DNA from: Chitinophaga sp. SYP-B3965 | GTDB taxonomy: Bacteria > Bacteroidota > Bacteroidia > Chitinophagales > Chitinophagaceae | Assembly (NCBI RefSeq): GCF_009647655.1 | Contig: NZ_WJFD01000003.1 | Coordinates: 248,001 to 312,000, forward strand | Direction: 5' to 3' | DNA length: 64,000 nt | Shown: positions 49,892 through 58,764 of the stretch, piece by piece | How the letters are laid out: every line of letters starts with the position of its first letter | How positions within the stretch are numbered: the first letter of the stretch is position 1 | Notes under the pieces: model-generated | Seen by the model: the letters and a program-made list of their open reading frames with translations, nothing else | What the model was told of the DNA's origin: nothing | Database searches by the model: none | Program-made: the position numbers and the translations under genes

Positions 49892-49933
49892 CAAATATAC
49901 AACATTATTCACAATTCACAAATTGTGAATAAT
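49892..49933 (-). promoter_or_regulatory. Promoter and palindromic operator of the AbiE-like pair
   Basis: On the minus strand TTTG (49922-49919) is followed after 19 bases by TATATTTG (49899-49892). The perfect inverted repeat ATTATTCACAATT-CACA-AATTGTGAATAAT-type palindrome has 13-base arms (49904-49916 and 49921-49933) and covers the -33 box. The unit TTCACAA occurs twice in a row (49908-49921) and once inverted (49923-49929), so three half-sites are present. Confidence 0.82.
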
Positions 49934-49953
49934 TACTAAAAACTACATCATTA

Positions 49954-50556
49954 TCAATGAATTGAATCTTTTTTCAACCACCCCGTAATACTCAATCTCA
50001 CCTTATTCGTCACCAACACCTCATGTTCCATTTCACTGCTCCTGAAAAATACGGTTTTGCCATTTGTTGGGGATATCTGCTGATCTCCTCCTGTACGGGT
50101 AATAGATAACTGCCCGCCATCTTCTTCCACCCAATCAACATTCAGGTACATGATCATGGAGTACTGCCGGCTTTCGTTATTGCGGAACTGATCCAGGTGT
50201 TTTTTGTAAAAGCTGCCCTCTTCGTATAAAGTATAGTGAAACTCATAACCGGTGATGCCTGTATAACATTCACTGTTGAGATGTAATATAAAAGCATCCA
50301 TGAGATCGAAGAATTCATTCTCGTAGGGGTCATTATGCGATCTGTCCAGCCAGTAAATAACATCGCTCCGTACTAACTTATCTTTTAGTGCCAGTTCTTT
50401 GTTACCAGTTCCGGCAGCAAGCATATTATTTCCATCGTATAGGGTATTCAAATTGTCCTTCAGGTGACCGGCCAGCCGGTCGCTTAAAAAATGGTCTGCT
50501 ATGCCTACTTTACTTTCTATAAAACTATTGATAAGTGTATCAAAGATCTGTTGCAA
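49954..50556 (-). CDS. 2-oxoglutarate-Fe(II) oxygenase (prolyl-hydroxylase-like)
   Basis: The 200-residue protein has the jelly-roll motifs of P4H-like enzymes: GYEFHYTLYEEGSFYKKHLDQFRN (iron ligands His and Asp in HLD), YSMIMYLNVDWVEEDGGQLSI, and the distal His in SSEMEHEVLVTNKVRLSITGW, with an Arg near the end for 2-oxoglutarate. It should hydroxylate a protein or small substrate. It is monocistronic and divergent from the M48 protease gene. Confidence 0.86.
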   Translation of the reverse strand: MQQIFDTLINSFIESKVGIADHFLSDRLAGHLKDNLNTLYDGNNMLAAGTGNKELALKDKLVRSDVIYWLDRSHNDPYENEFFDLMDAFILHLNSECYTGITGYEFHYTLYEEGSFYKKHLDQFRNNESRQYSMIMYLNVDWVEEDGGQLSITRTGGDQQISPTNGKTVFFRSSEMEHEVLVTNKVRLSITGWLKKDSIH

Positions 50557-50629
50557 TAAGGGTGGATTATCCGCTAAAGGTAGATTTAATTAAGGGGAAT
50601 TATTATATTAGTCTTTTAAACACTATACC

Positions 50630-52693
50630 ATGCCCGCAATTTCCTTATACCCACCCAACCCGTTAAACGTAAGCCCGGAATTGACCGCTCCTGCAGCTTC
50701 TTTTAAAAAACAGGTCTTCAAGGTGATCGGCGCCATTTTTCTGTTCTGCCTGGTATACCTGCTGCTATTGGCCTTAGCCGTTGGATTAGCTGCTGCCTGC
50801 ATTTTTGCGGGGATCTTCCTGATCACTTCCCTGCCGAAATTCATTACGATCCTTATTGGGCTGGGTATTATAGGACTGGGGGTGATGGTGATCATCTTCC
50901 TGGTGAAATTTGTATTTGCGAAACAGAATGCAGAGAAACCAGAGCGTTTGCAGGTATTTGAAAATGAACATCCTGCCTTGTTTGCGTTCATCCGGCAATT
51001 GACGAAGGATACCAATACGCCCATGCCTAAAAAGATCTTCCTGGTACCGGATGTGAATGCGGCGGTGTTCTATAATTCCAGTTTCTGGAGTATGTTCTTA
51101 CCAGTGAAGAAAAACCTGGAAATTGGATTGGGGCTGGTGAACGTTTTAAACCTGAGTGAATTCAAAATGGTACTGGCGCATGAGTTCGGGCATTTTTCGC
51201 AAAGCAGTATGAAGCTGGGCAGTTATGTTTTTACCATGAACAAAGCGATCTATAATATGCTTTATCAGAATGACGGGTATGATAAAGCTTTGCAGGGCTG
51301 GGCTGATATTCATGGCATTTTTGCTATCATGGCGGCTATCACGGTATGGATAGCAAGAGGGATACAAAAAGTATTACGGGATATGTATGGTGTGATCAAT
51401 CTTCAATACATGAGCCTTTCCCGAGAGATGGAATTTCATGCAGATGCGGTAGCAGTTTCTGTTACCGGCAGCAATATTGCTACTTCCGCCATGCGCAGGA
51501 TAGAATACGTAGGTCACGGCATGACCTATTGCATCAATAAAACAGGTGAGCTGGCGGAAAAGAATGCCGCCTTACAGAATATGTTTGAGATGCAAAGGGA
51601 AGTGAACCTTTATTTCGCCAACGTGCATACGATAGAAGTGGAAAATGGTTTACCCGCGATCTCTAATGAATACCTGGCCTCTTTTACGAACAGCCGTTTA
51701 AAATATAAAGATCAGTGGGCTACACATCCTTCTATGGATGAACGGGAAGAACGGTTTCAGGCTGCCCGTGTGGACAATACACCTGATCACAGAAGTCCCT
51801 GGATACTCTTTTCTGATCCCGCCGCTTTAGAAGAAAAGATGACACAGCATTACTTTGCGATCAACTATCCGAACGTAGAAGTAAAGGAACGGATGGATAG
51901 TGTGACCATGATCCAAAAACTGAAAGAACATAATGGATTATACCAGTTCCCGACAGATTTTAATGAATTCTATGATAACAGAACTTTCCAGAAAATTGAA
52001 GAAGGAAGAACGGTTCAAATACCGGCAACATTTGCGGAATTGTATGCGCCTGAAGTGGTGAACCGGGTAAAAAGATACTTCCGTAACCAAATAGATCTCG
52101 CATACCTGAAAGCTATTGAGCGTAAAGAACTGGATGTGAAATATTTTCAGTTCGACCAATCTCATTACAACAGGAAGGAAGCGGAAAAAGTAATTACTGA
52201 TCTTGAGAAAGAAGTAAATGAGGGAGGTGAATGGTTGATGGACATTGATTATGCTGCCTACTTATTTCATCTGCAAAAGGATGCTGATCTTTCCAAAGTT
52301 TATGCTGAGATCGTTGCTTTGCAAGAAGAAAAAACAGCTTTTGAAGCCATCTCTGAGAAGATCACTAACCGGATCTCTTATATCTACCGGGTACAGCAAT
52401 TTACGATTGAAGGATTACGTAGTGAACTGGGTGCTTTGAAAGATGAAGAACAGCCTTTTAAAGATCACCTGGATAAACTGCTGAGAAGCGGGATCGTAGT
52501 ACCGGCTATTGATGATACTTTCCAAACAGATGCCAGTGCTTTCCTGGAGAAGTCCATCTCTTATATTGTTGACGACCAGGCACGGGGCACTGAAATAGTG
52601 GCCTTGTTCAATCTCTGCCATCGCACGATGGAGTGTTTTGACAGAGGCATCATCCTTAAGAAGAAAGCCTACCTTGAAAGAATATTAAATTAA
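50630..52693 (+). CDS. M48-family membrane metalloprotease
   Basis: The 687-residue protein has two membrane helices near residues 30-75 (FKVIGAIFLFCLVYLLLLALAVGLAAACIFAGIFLI, FITILIGLGIIGLGVMVIIFLVKF), and the catalytic motif LAHEFGHFSQ (HEFGH, residues 184-188) with a downstream Glu in SREMEFHADAVAV. The C-terminal 350 residues are helical and family-specific. Unlike HtpX it is large, and its substrates are unknown. Its stop overlaps the porin gene by 4 bases on the other strand. Confidence 0.9.
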   Translation: MPAISLYPPNPLNVSPELTAPAASFKKQVFKVIGAIFLFCLVYLLLLALAVGLAAACIFAGIFLITSLPKFITILIGLGIIGLGVMVIIFLVKFVFAKQNAEKPERLQVFENEHPALFAFIRQLTKDTNTPMPKKIFLVPDVNAAVFYNSSFWSMFLPVKKNLEIGLGLVNVLNLSEFKMVLAHEFGHFSQSSMKLGSYVFTMNKAIYNMLYQNDGYDKALQGWADIHGIFAIMAAITVWIARGIQKVLRDMYGVINLQYMSLSREMEFHADAVAVSVTGSNIATSAMRRIEYVGHGMTYCINKTGELAEKNAALQNMFEMQREVNLYFANVHTIEVENGLPAISNEYLASFTNSRLKYKDQWATHPSMDEREERFQAARVDNTPDHRSPWILFSDPAALEEKMTQHYFAINYPNVEVKERMDSVTMIQKLKEHNGLYQFPTDFNEFYDNRTFQKIEEGRTVQIPATFAELYAPEVVNRVKRYFRNQIDLAYLKAIERKELDVKYFQFDQSHYNRKEAEKVITDLEKEVNEGGEWLMDIDYAAYLFHLQKDADLSKVYAEIVALQEEKTAFEAISEKITNRISYIYRVQQFTIEGLRSELGALKDEEQPFKDHLDKLLRSGIVVPAIDDTFQTDASAFLEKSISYIVDDQARGTEIVALFNLCHRTMECFDRGIILKKKAYLERILN

Positions 52694-54684
52694 TTGATGA
52701 ACCACCAGCGTAAACCCACCCTGAGAGAAAAATCATTGCTGGGGTAAAGTGGTGCGAAGAAATTCTGATCCCATAAGAAGGTATTCAGGTTCTCTGCCCT
52801 TACATAAGCTGTAAAGGATTTGATCCTGAAATGCACGAAGGCAGCCAGGTCCGGGTACACTTTTCTTTGAATACTATCCTGGTAAGTGAACTGGCCCAGC
52901 ATGGGAGAATAATCATCTGTGTAGTAAGGTGTATTGTATTTACCCTCGAGACCTGTAAAGAGATTCAGGTTTTTAAAGAGGCGTGCATTATATCCTGCTC
53001 TTACACGACCCCAGAAAGTAGGGAGTTGAATAGGCGCGCTACCTGCCAGCTGCTGGAATGCCAGGTCAGCAAAGATGGTAAAGCTCTTTACATCAAAACG
53101 TTTTTGGCCAACGATCTGCAACAGGTTGAACAGTCCGGTGAACTGATTGCTCTGGGAATAACTTGAAAAATAAGTGTATTTATTAAAGAGATAGTAATTA
53201 CCCACAATGTTATACTTCAGCTTCGGGTTATCTGAACGCACCTGTAATTGGGTAACGTTCTCTTTCTGTATTGTAGGATTCCGGTACACCTGGCCATGGT
53301 CTGTAGCAAAGAAACGGTACACATAAGAAGGTTCCCTGTTTACGTTTGCTCCCATCAGGGTAATGGTACCCAAAGTTCTGTTCAGATAACGGCGCAGGCT
53401 TGCACTTACGCTGTAGTCTCCGGCATTTTCACCTAACAGATAGAACTCCCCTTTTGCGGAGAGGTCCCATTTCTGGTTCTTCGTTTTATTCCGGTATTCC
53501 CCATGGATCCGGAGGTTCTGGAAAGTGATGCTGGTATTATCTATGAATTCACCAATGATATTATCAAATCCCCCACCTACTTTGATAAAGTGGGCCATGT
53601 TACCGCGTATCGGGAATTGGATAAAGGAAAGATCGTTACTCAGTATACGCCACTGGTGACGTGTTAAGACGGTATCTTCAAAACCACTACTGGCTGGTGG
53701 ATCAAATATTAAACCGTAATGATTCTGATAGAATGTTGTATCCGGATTCCTGTCTATAAACTCATACGTGTTCTGTGTGTACGTGAATGTATGTTGTACA
53801 CGGAAAACAGGATCGAATTTATACACATCGGTGGTATCGTTTATATGGATGGTATCTCCCTTGCCCCAGTCGTATTGATGCCTGAACAGGAAACTGGCTT
53901 CCTGGTAGGAATTCTTTACGGGTATGTTACTATTAAAAATGGAACTGGAAGTGGCGGTGCTTCCTCCCAGGTTGGTGGGGATCAGCCGTAGTTGTGTATT
54001 ATCGGGATTCTTCAGTTCTGCGGTATCTGTGATCCCTCCATTTTCTCCGCCATTAATCTTATTCAGATAATAGCTCATCAGGATGTGATAGCGTTTATTC
54101 TGACTATTATAATTAGCGGTTACTTTATAGTTGTCGTGGTTAGTACTTTGATTCCTGTAATACCCCTGTGAATTTATTTTGCGGTAGGCAAAGGAGAAAT
54201 TGAATTTCTCTCCCCGGTTCTGGGTATGCATCAGGTTGATCATTTGTTCCTGTTTGCTGCCGATGAGGTATCCCAGTTCTGAATAGGGCCTGTTGGTATT
54301 ATAGAAACGGGCGTTCTGATGATTGAAGCCATACACATCAAATGCATGAAAACCGGGATCAAAACCGGGTAACATCCTTGGGCTGAAGATGATGTTGCGG
54401 GCTGCACTTCCGTTATTACCCAGCGTGAGGTAATTGGCGGGAACTTCCAGGTAGTTGAGGTTAAAATCTATGATAGAGGAATCCAGCATGAAGTCCGTGG
54501 GCTCATCCAGGTAGCGGAACCGCAGGGTGAGGGTATCCGGTTCATGGTCGTGTTTGGTGGTATCCCTTTGCATACGGGAATTGCCACCGCCTGCGCCAGT
54601 AGGGATACGGCCGGTATTAATTTGTGCCCGCAGGGCGGCGCCGGAACAAACCAGCAAAAGTAAAATAATGGTGAACTGCCTCAT
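52690..54684 (-). CDS. Putative porin (PF14121-like), outer-membrane beta-barrel
   Basis: The 664-residue protein has a signal peptide (MRQFTIILLLLVCSGAALRAQ), an N-terminal extension (TLTLRFRYLDEPTDFMLDSSIIDFNLNYLEVPANYLTLGNNGSAARNIIFSP) and many aromatic-ended beta strands to the end (PSNDFSLRVGLRWWFIN). This fits the Bacteroidota 'putative porin' family. The transported substrate is unknown. The purine nucleoside phosphorylase gene lies 30 bases upstream on the same strand. Confidence 0.86.
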   Translation of the reverse strand: MRQFTIILLLLVCSGAALRAQINTGRIPTGAGGGNSRMQRDTTKHDHEPDTLTLRFRYLDEPTDFMLDSSIIDFNLNYLEVPANYLTLGNNGSAARNIIFSPRMLPGFDPGFHAFDVYGFNHQNARFYNTNRPYSELGYLIGSKQEQMINLMHTQNRGEKFNFSFAYRKINSQGYYRNQSTNHDNYKVTANYNSQNKRYHILMSYYLNKINGGENGGITDTAELKNPDNTQLRLIPTNLGGSTATSSSIFNSNIPVKNSYQEASFLFRHQYDWGKGDTIHINDTTDVYKFDPVFRVQHTFTYTQNTYEFIDRNPDTTFYQNHYGLIFDPPASSGFEDTVLTRHQWRILSNDLSFIQFPIRGNMAHFIKVGGGFDNIIGEFIDNTSITFQNLRIHGEYRNKTKNQKWDLSAKGEFYLLGENAGDYSVSASLRRYLNRTLGTITLMGANVNREPSYVYRFFATDHGQVYRNPTIQKENVTQLQVRSDNPKLKYNIVGNYYLFNKYTYFSSYSQSNQFTGLFNLLQIVGQKRFDVKSFTIFADLAFQQLAGSAPIQLPTFWGRVRAGYNARLFKNLNLFTGLEGKYNTPYYTDDYSPMLGQFTYQDSIQRKVYPDLAAFVHFRIKSFTAYVRAENLNTFLWDQNFFAPLYPSNDFSLRVGLRWWFIN

Positions 54685-54714
54685 TCTGATGATTCGTATA
54701 TGGCCCGCAATTCT

Positions 54715-55527
54715 CTACAATTGTTGAACCAATTCGCTGAAAATATATGTTAAATGTGGTTCTGCTGCTTTGGCGGCTGCCAGTACTTCCTCATGGGTGA
54801 TCACATTTTCCTCTTCCCGTATGCCCAGATCCGTGATCACGCTCATGGCAAAAACCTTTAAACCGCTGTGGATGGCTACGATCACTTCAGGCACGGTACT
54901 CATTCCAACGGCATCGCCTCCGATAATATGCATGAACTTGTATTCGGCGCGGGTTTCAAAAGTGGGTCCCTGTACTCCTACGTAAACGCCGGTATGTAAA
55001 GATATACCTTTAGCGGCAGCTATACTTTGGGCTTTCGCGATCAGGGTTTTGGCGTAAGGCTCACTCATATCCGGGAAACGGGGGCCCAGCGCATCATTAT
55101 TTCTGCCTCTGAGGGGATGTTCCGGCTGGAGGTTGATATGATCTGTGATGATCATCAGGTCCCCAACCCGGAAAGCCTTATTCATGCCGCCCGCCGCATT
55201 GGAAATGAGGAGGGTGTGGATGCCGAGGGCTTTCATGACCCTCACGGGGAAGGTCACCTGCTGCATGCTGAGGCCTTCATAATAATGAAAGCGGCCGGCC
55301 ATGGCTACAACGGGACGGCCATTTAGCTTACCCAGTATGAGTTTGCCGGAATGGCCTTCCACTGTGGCGGGTGGAAAGTGAGGGATGTCATTATAAGATA
55401 TCTCTATCTTATCTGTGATCTCCCCGGCCAGGTTTCCCAGACCGCTGCCCAGGATAATACCCACTTGCGGGGCTTCCTTTGCATATTGTTGTATAAATGT
55501 TGTTGCTTCGTTGATCTGTGCAGGCAT
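54715..55527 (-). CDS. Purine-nucleoside phosphorylase
   Basis: The 270-residue enzyme belongs to the trimeric PNP family: VGIILGSGLGNLAGEI, GKLILGKLNGRPVVAMAGRFHYYEGLSMQQVTFPVRVMKALGI, LLISNAAGGMNKAFRVGDLMIITDHINL, and VGVQGPTFETRAEYKFMHIIGGDAVGMSTVPEVIVA. It cleaves guanosine and inosine (and deoxy forms) with phosphate in the salvage pathway. A -7 element TAACTTTG lies upstream (55555-55548). Confidence 0.95.
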   Translation of the reverse strand: MPAQINEATTFIQQYAKEAPQVGIILGSGLGNLAGEITDKIEISYNDIPHFPPATVEGHSGKLILGKLNGRPVVAMAGRFHYYEGLSMQQVTFPVRVMKALGIHTLLISNAAGGMNKAFRVGDLMIITDHINLQPEHPLRGRNNDALGPRFPDMSEPYAKTLIAKAQSIAAAKGISLHTGVYVGVQGPTFETRAEYKFMHIIGGDAVGMSTVPEVIVAIHSGLKVFAMSVITDLGIREEENVITHEEVLAAAKAAEPHLTYIFSELVQQL

Positions 55528-55547
55528 AGCAAAAATTTATGCCCGGC

Positions 55548-55555
55548 AAAGTTAA
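55548..55555 (-). promoter_or_regulatory. -7 element of the purine-nucleoside phosphorylase gene
   Basis: On the minus strand TAACTTTG matches TAnnTTTG and lies 20 bases before the start codon at 55527. No -33 element at proper spacing was seen. Confidence 0.5.
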
Positions 55556-55643
55556 TCCTATATTACATATGAACAGCCTCCCCCAAAGAAATCACCTTTC
55601 TAAAACATAAAATGCCTATTTTAGCGCCCAAATTTAAACACCG

Positions 55644-56858
55644 ATGAATTTACACGAGTACCAGGCGAAAGAACTGTTGAAAAAATATAACGTACCGGTG
55701 CAGGAAGGTATCCCGGTAGATACTCCAGAAGCTGCTGCTGAGGCTTACAAGCAACTGAAAGTTCAGTTCGGCAATGAGTTTTCCGTAGTGAAGGCGCAAA
55801 TCCACGCTGGTGGTCGTGGTAAAGGCAAAATTGTGGGTACGGAGCAACGTGGCGTAGCGGTAGGAAAGAATGCAGAAGATGTTAAAACCATAGCCGGCAA
55901 TATCCTTGGCGGTACTTTGGTGACCATACAAACAGGCGAAGCCGGTAAACTGGTGAACAAAGTGCTGGTGGCCCAGGATGTTTACTATCCCGGTCCTAAT
56001 CCTATCAAGGAATTGTACCTCTCTATCCTGCTGGACAGGGCTAAGGGCACAAACGTGATCATGTATTCTACCGAAGGCGGTATGGATATTGAAGAAGTGG
56101 CACACAATACACCCGAAAAGATCTTCAAAGAATGGGTATACCCAGGTGGTAAACTGGAACCTTTCCAGGCCCGTAAGATCGCTTTCAACTTTGGCCTGAG
56201 CGGTGAAGCTTTCAAAAACATGGTGAAATTCGTTACCAACCTGTATAATGCATACGTTGGACTGGACGCTGCCATGCTGGAGATCAACCCCCTGTTCAAA
56301 ACCAGCGATGAAAAGATCATTGCAGTGGATTGCAAACTGAACCTGGATGATAACGCATTACTTCGTCATCCTGACTTAGTAGCCCTGCGCGATACAACAG
56401 AAGAAGATGCTACCGAAGTAGAAGCTGGTAAACACAACCTGAACTTTGTGAAACTGGATGGTAACGTAGGTTGTATGGTGAACGGCGCTGGTCTGGCCAT
56501 GGCTACCATGGATATGATCAAGCTGAGTGGTGGTGAACCCGCCAACTTCCTGGACGTGGGAGGTTCTGCCAACGCACAAACCGTTGAAGCAGGTTTCCGA
56601 ATCATCCTGAAAGATCCTAAAGTGAAAGCGATCCTCATCAATATCTTTGGTGGTATCGTTCGTTGCGACAGGGTAGCACAGGGTGTTATTGATGCTTACC
56701 AATCCATCGGCACCATCAATGTACCCATCATTGTACGTTTGCAAGGTACCAATGCAGAAGAAGCCAAGAAACTGATCGAGGACAGCGGCCTGAAAGTTCA
56801 GTCTGCCATCCTGCTGAGTGAAGCGGCTGCACTGGTGAACAAAGCGGTGAGCGCTTAA
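55644..56858 (+). CDS. sucC: Succinyl-CoA ligase (ADP-forming) beta subunit
   Basis: The 404-residue protein begins MNLHEYQAKELLKKYNVPVQEG and carries the ATP-grasp segment VVKAQIHAGGRGKG, the metal-site DAAMLEINPLF, the region LDGNVGCMVNGAGLAMATMDMIKLSGGEPANFLDVGG, and INIFGGIVRCDRVAQGV. It pairs with SucD to make succinate and ATP in the TCA cycle. SucD is not adjacent here. A strong terminator follows. Confidence 0.96.
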   Translation: MNLHEYQAKELLKKYNVPVQEGIPVDTPEAAAEAYKQLKVQFGNEFSVVKAQIHAGGRGKGKIVGTEQRGVAVGKNAEDVKTIAGNILGGTLVTIQTGEAGKLVNKVLVAQDVYYPGPNPIKELYLSILLDRAKGTNVIMYSTEGGMDIEEVAHNTPEKIFKEWVYPGGKLEPFQARKIAFNFGLSGEAFKNMVKFVTNLYNAYVGLDAAMLEINPLFKTSDEKIIAVDCKLNLDDNALLRHPDLVALRDTTEEDATEVEAGKHNLNFVKLDGNVGCMVNGAGLAMATMDMIKLSGGEPANFLDVGGSANAQTVEAGFRIILKDPKVKAILINIFGGIVRCDRVAQGVIDAYQSIGTINVPIIVRLQGTNAEEAKKLIEDSGLKVQSAILLSEAAALVNKAVSA

Positions 56859-56887
56859 TAACTTAGAGATAATGTTTTGATAATAGG

Positions 56888-56917
56888 TGGCCGGCATATT
56901 TGCCGGCCATTTTTTTT
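56888..56917 (+). terminator. Terminator after sucC
   Basis: TGGCCGGCA (56888-56896) pairs with TGCCGGCCA (56901-56909) around TATT, followed by a run of eight T. Confidence 0.93.
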
Positions 56918-56928
56918 GCGCCTTTCCT

Positions 56929-56936
56929 TATATTTG
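56929..56936 (+). promoter_or_regulatory. -7 element of the lipoprotein gene
   Basis: TATATTTG matches TAnnTTTG and ends 21 bases before the start at 56958. The sucC terminator lies just upstream, so this gene has its own promoter and does not start at 56877. Confidence 0.5.
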
Positions 56937-56957
56937 GTTTCCATTAAAACCCAATAT

Positions 56958-57569
56958 ATGCACCTCCGTATTCTAACTATTGCAGCATCTGCTACCATCC
57001 TGCTGGCTTGTAATTCAGGAAAGAAAGGAAATACAGCAGACAGTACTTCTCAAGATACTACTACTGCACCTGCTCCCGCAGCAGCAGCCCCGGTTGCCAA
57101 AACATTTGACCTGAATGCTATCCCGGTTTCTGATAAACCGCTGGGCGCATTCCCTTATTTTGAACTGCCGGAAGGATATTATAATTATAACAAGAACAAG
57201 GTGGTAGATTTTGATGTGGCCTACTTCTGGGTGGGTGATCATTTTGAAAAACCGGAAGGGAAGATCTTTTATGATTACATCAGGGCAAAAGAAGGAAAGT
57301 CTTACAGTGACCTGGAACTGACTAAAAACCTGGATGCGGCGATCACTGGGGCCGGCGGTGTAAAACTGACGGAAATGAAAGTACCGCAGGATTCTGCTAC
57401 AGCCATCCCTGAAAATAACAAGTTAAAATATCTGACAGGATATGGGTTCATCAGTCATGCCGTGACCACTACCTATCTTATCCGCAGGGCAGATAAGAAC
57501 ATCTGGGCACAGCTCACTCCTTCTGATGATGGCGCGTCCATCTGCTGGATGATATTGGAAACCAAATAA
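56958..57569 (+). CDS. Hypothetical lipoprotein, 203 residues
   Basis: A lipobox is present (MHLRILTIAASATILLAC, Cys18), followed by a Ser/Thr/Ala/Pro-rich linker (KKGNTADSTSQDTTTAPAPAAAAPVAK). The mature domain (LGAFPYFELPEGYYNYNKNKVVDFDVAYFWVGDHFEKPEGKIFYDYIRAKEGKSYSDLELTKNLDAAITGAGGVKL, then HAVTTTYLIRRADKNIWAQL) is a compact alpha/beta fold of unknown function that resembles the outer-membrane linkage or peptidoglycan-associated region of some Bacteroidota lipoproteins, but no family is named. Confidence 0.8.
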   Translation: MHLRILTIAASATILLACNSGKKGNTADSTSQDTTTAPAPAAAAPVAKTFDLNAIPVSDKPLGAFPYFELPEGYYNYNKNKVVDFDVAYFWVGDHFEKPEGKIFYDYIRAKEGKSYSDLELTKNLDAAITGAGGVKLTEMKVPQDSATAIPENNKLKYLTGYGFISHAVTTTYLIRRADKNIWAQLTPSDDGASICWMILETK

Positions 57570-57602
57570 CACTTCCGGAGAGTGGAGATTGTGAAAATCC
57601 AG

Positions 57603-57610
57603 TATCTTTG
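57603..57610 (+). promoter_or_regulatory. -7 element of the DUF4407 gene
   Basis: TATCTTTG matches TAnnTTTG. It lies 65 bases before the start codon at 57676, giving a leader of about 60 bases. No -33 partner was found. Confidence 0.4.
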
Positions 57611-57675
57611 GTTTCCATCCTTCTTACATAAAACATGCATCAGGTTATTGGTCTTATCCTTTAACAAGAATACGC

Positions 57676-58701
57676 ATGTTACGCATCCGCCATTTTTTTC
57701 TCATTTGCTCCGGCGCTCACCTGCCGATGTTGAATCGCGCACCTTCAGAACTGAATAAGTATGCAGGTATTGGCGCCACTATTTTCTTTACAGGACTGCT
57801 GGCTGCCCTCTCCGGAGGATATGCCCTCTGGACGGTATTTCAGCAACCATGGGCTGCTGTGGTATTTGCGCTTGTCTGGGGCCTGATGATCTTCAACCTG
57901 GACAGGTACATTGTTTCCAGCATGAAAAAACGGGACCGCTTCCGGGATGAATTCCTCATGGCCCTGCCACGGATCATCCTTGCCCTCCTGATCGCTATCG
58001 TGATCTCCAAACCTTTGGAGCTGCAGATCTTTAATAAAGAGATCCAGGCAGAACTCGTGATCATGGAACAACAGAAATTTAAAGCGCAGGAGGATAAAGT
58101 GAAAGAACGTTTCCAGGCCCGCAGTGCAACTGTGAATGCACGTTTGCAAACATTACAGCAGCAGATGACAGTTGAGGCCGCCAGGCGGGATACTTTGCAA
58201 TTGCTGGCCCAGCAGGAAGCAGATGGAACAGGAGGATCCAAACTCAAAAACCTGGGGCCTATTTACAAAGCCAAAAAAGCGGATGCGGATAGTGCACAGG
58301 CAGCATGGGTAGCTTTAAATCAGCAACTTGCAGCAGACAAGGCTGAACTGGCTGGCATAGACGGAGAAATTGCAAGCACCATTGCACAATTGAAACGGGA
58401 CCAGCTGAACGGATTTGCCTCCCGGCTGGATGCCCTGGGCACCATCACGCAAAACAGTGCGCCCATCCGATGGGCTAACTGGTTCATTATCTTATTATTC
58501 ATTGCCATTGAAACGGCGCCTGTATTTGTAAAGCTGATCTCTCCCCGCGGGCCTTATGATGATCTGCTGGAACAACATGAATACGGCTTTACTATGCATA
58601 ATAAAGAAAGGAAAGCCATGCTTACACTGGAAACGGATGAACGTATTGCCGTGCGGACAGGGGAAAGTGAGCATAGAATGAAGAAAGCAGCCTTTTCCTA
58701 A
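57676..58701 (+). CDS. DUF4407 membrane protein
   Basis: The 341-residue protein has membrane helices near residues 33-70, 95-115 and 255-280, and a long coiled coil between (EQQKFKAQEDKVKERFQARSATVNARLQTLQQQMTVEAARRDTLQLLAQQEADG, then KADADSAQAAWVALNQQLAADKAELAGIDGEIASTIAQLKRD). It matches DUF4407: FFLICSGA, ALWTVFQQPWAAVVFALVWGLMIFNLDRYIVSSM. The function is unknown. It stands 63 bases before the MuiA-like gene and may be transcribed with it. Confidence 0.86.
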   Translation: MLRIRHFFLICSGAHLPMLNRAPSELNKYAGIGATIFFTGLLAALSGGYALWTVFQQPWAAVVFALVWGLMIFNLDRYIVSSMKKRDRFRDEFLMALPRIILALLIAIVISKPLELQIFNKEIQAELVIMEQQKFKAQEDKVKERFQARSATVNARLQTLQQQMTVEAARRDTLQLLAQQEADGTGGSKLKNLGPIYKAKKADADSAQAAWVALNQQLAADKAELAGIDGEIASTIAQLKRDQLNGFASRLDALGTITQNSAPIRWANWFIILLFIAIETAPVFVKLISPRGPYDDLLEQHEYGFTMHNKERKAMLTLETDERIAVRTGESEHRMKKAAFS

Positions 58702-58764
58702 AAATATCCGGAGGGGGTTTATGGAATCGGGGGAATTACATCATCCTGTCCATAAATCCCTCGT

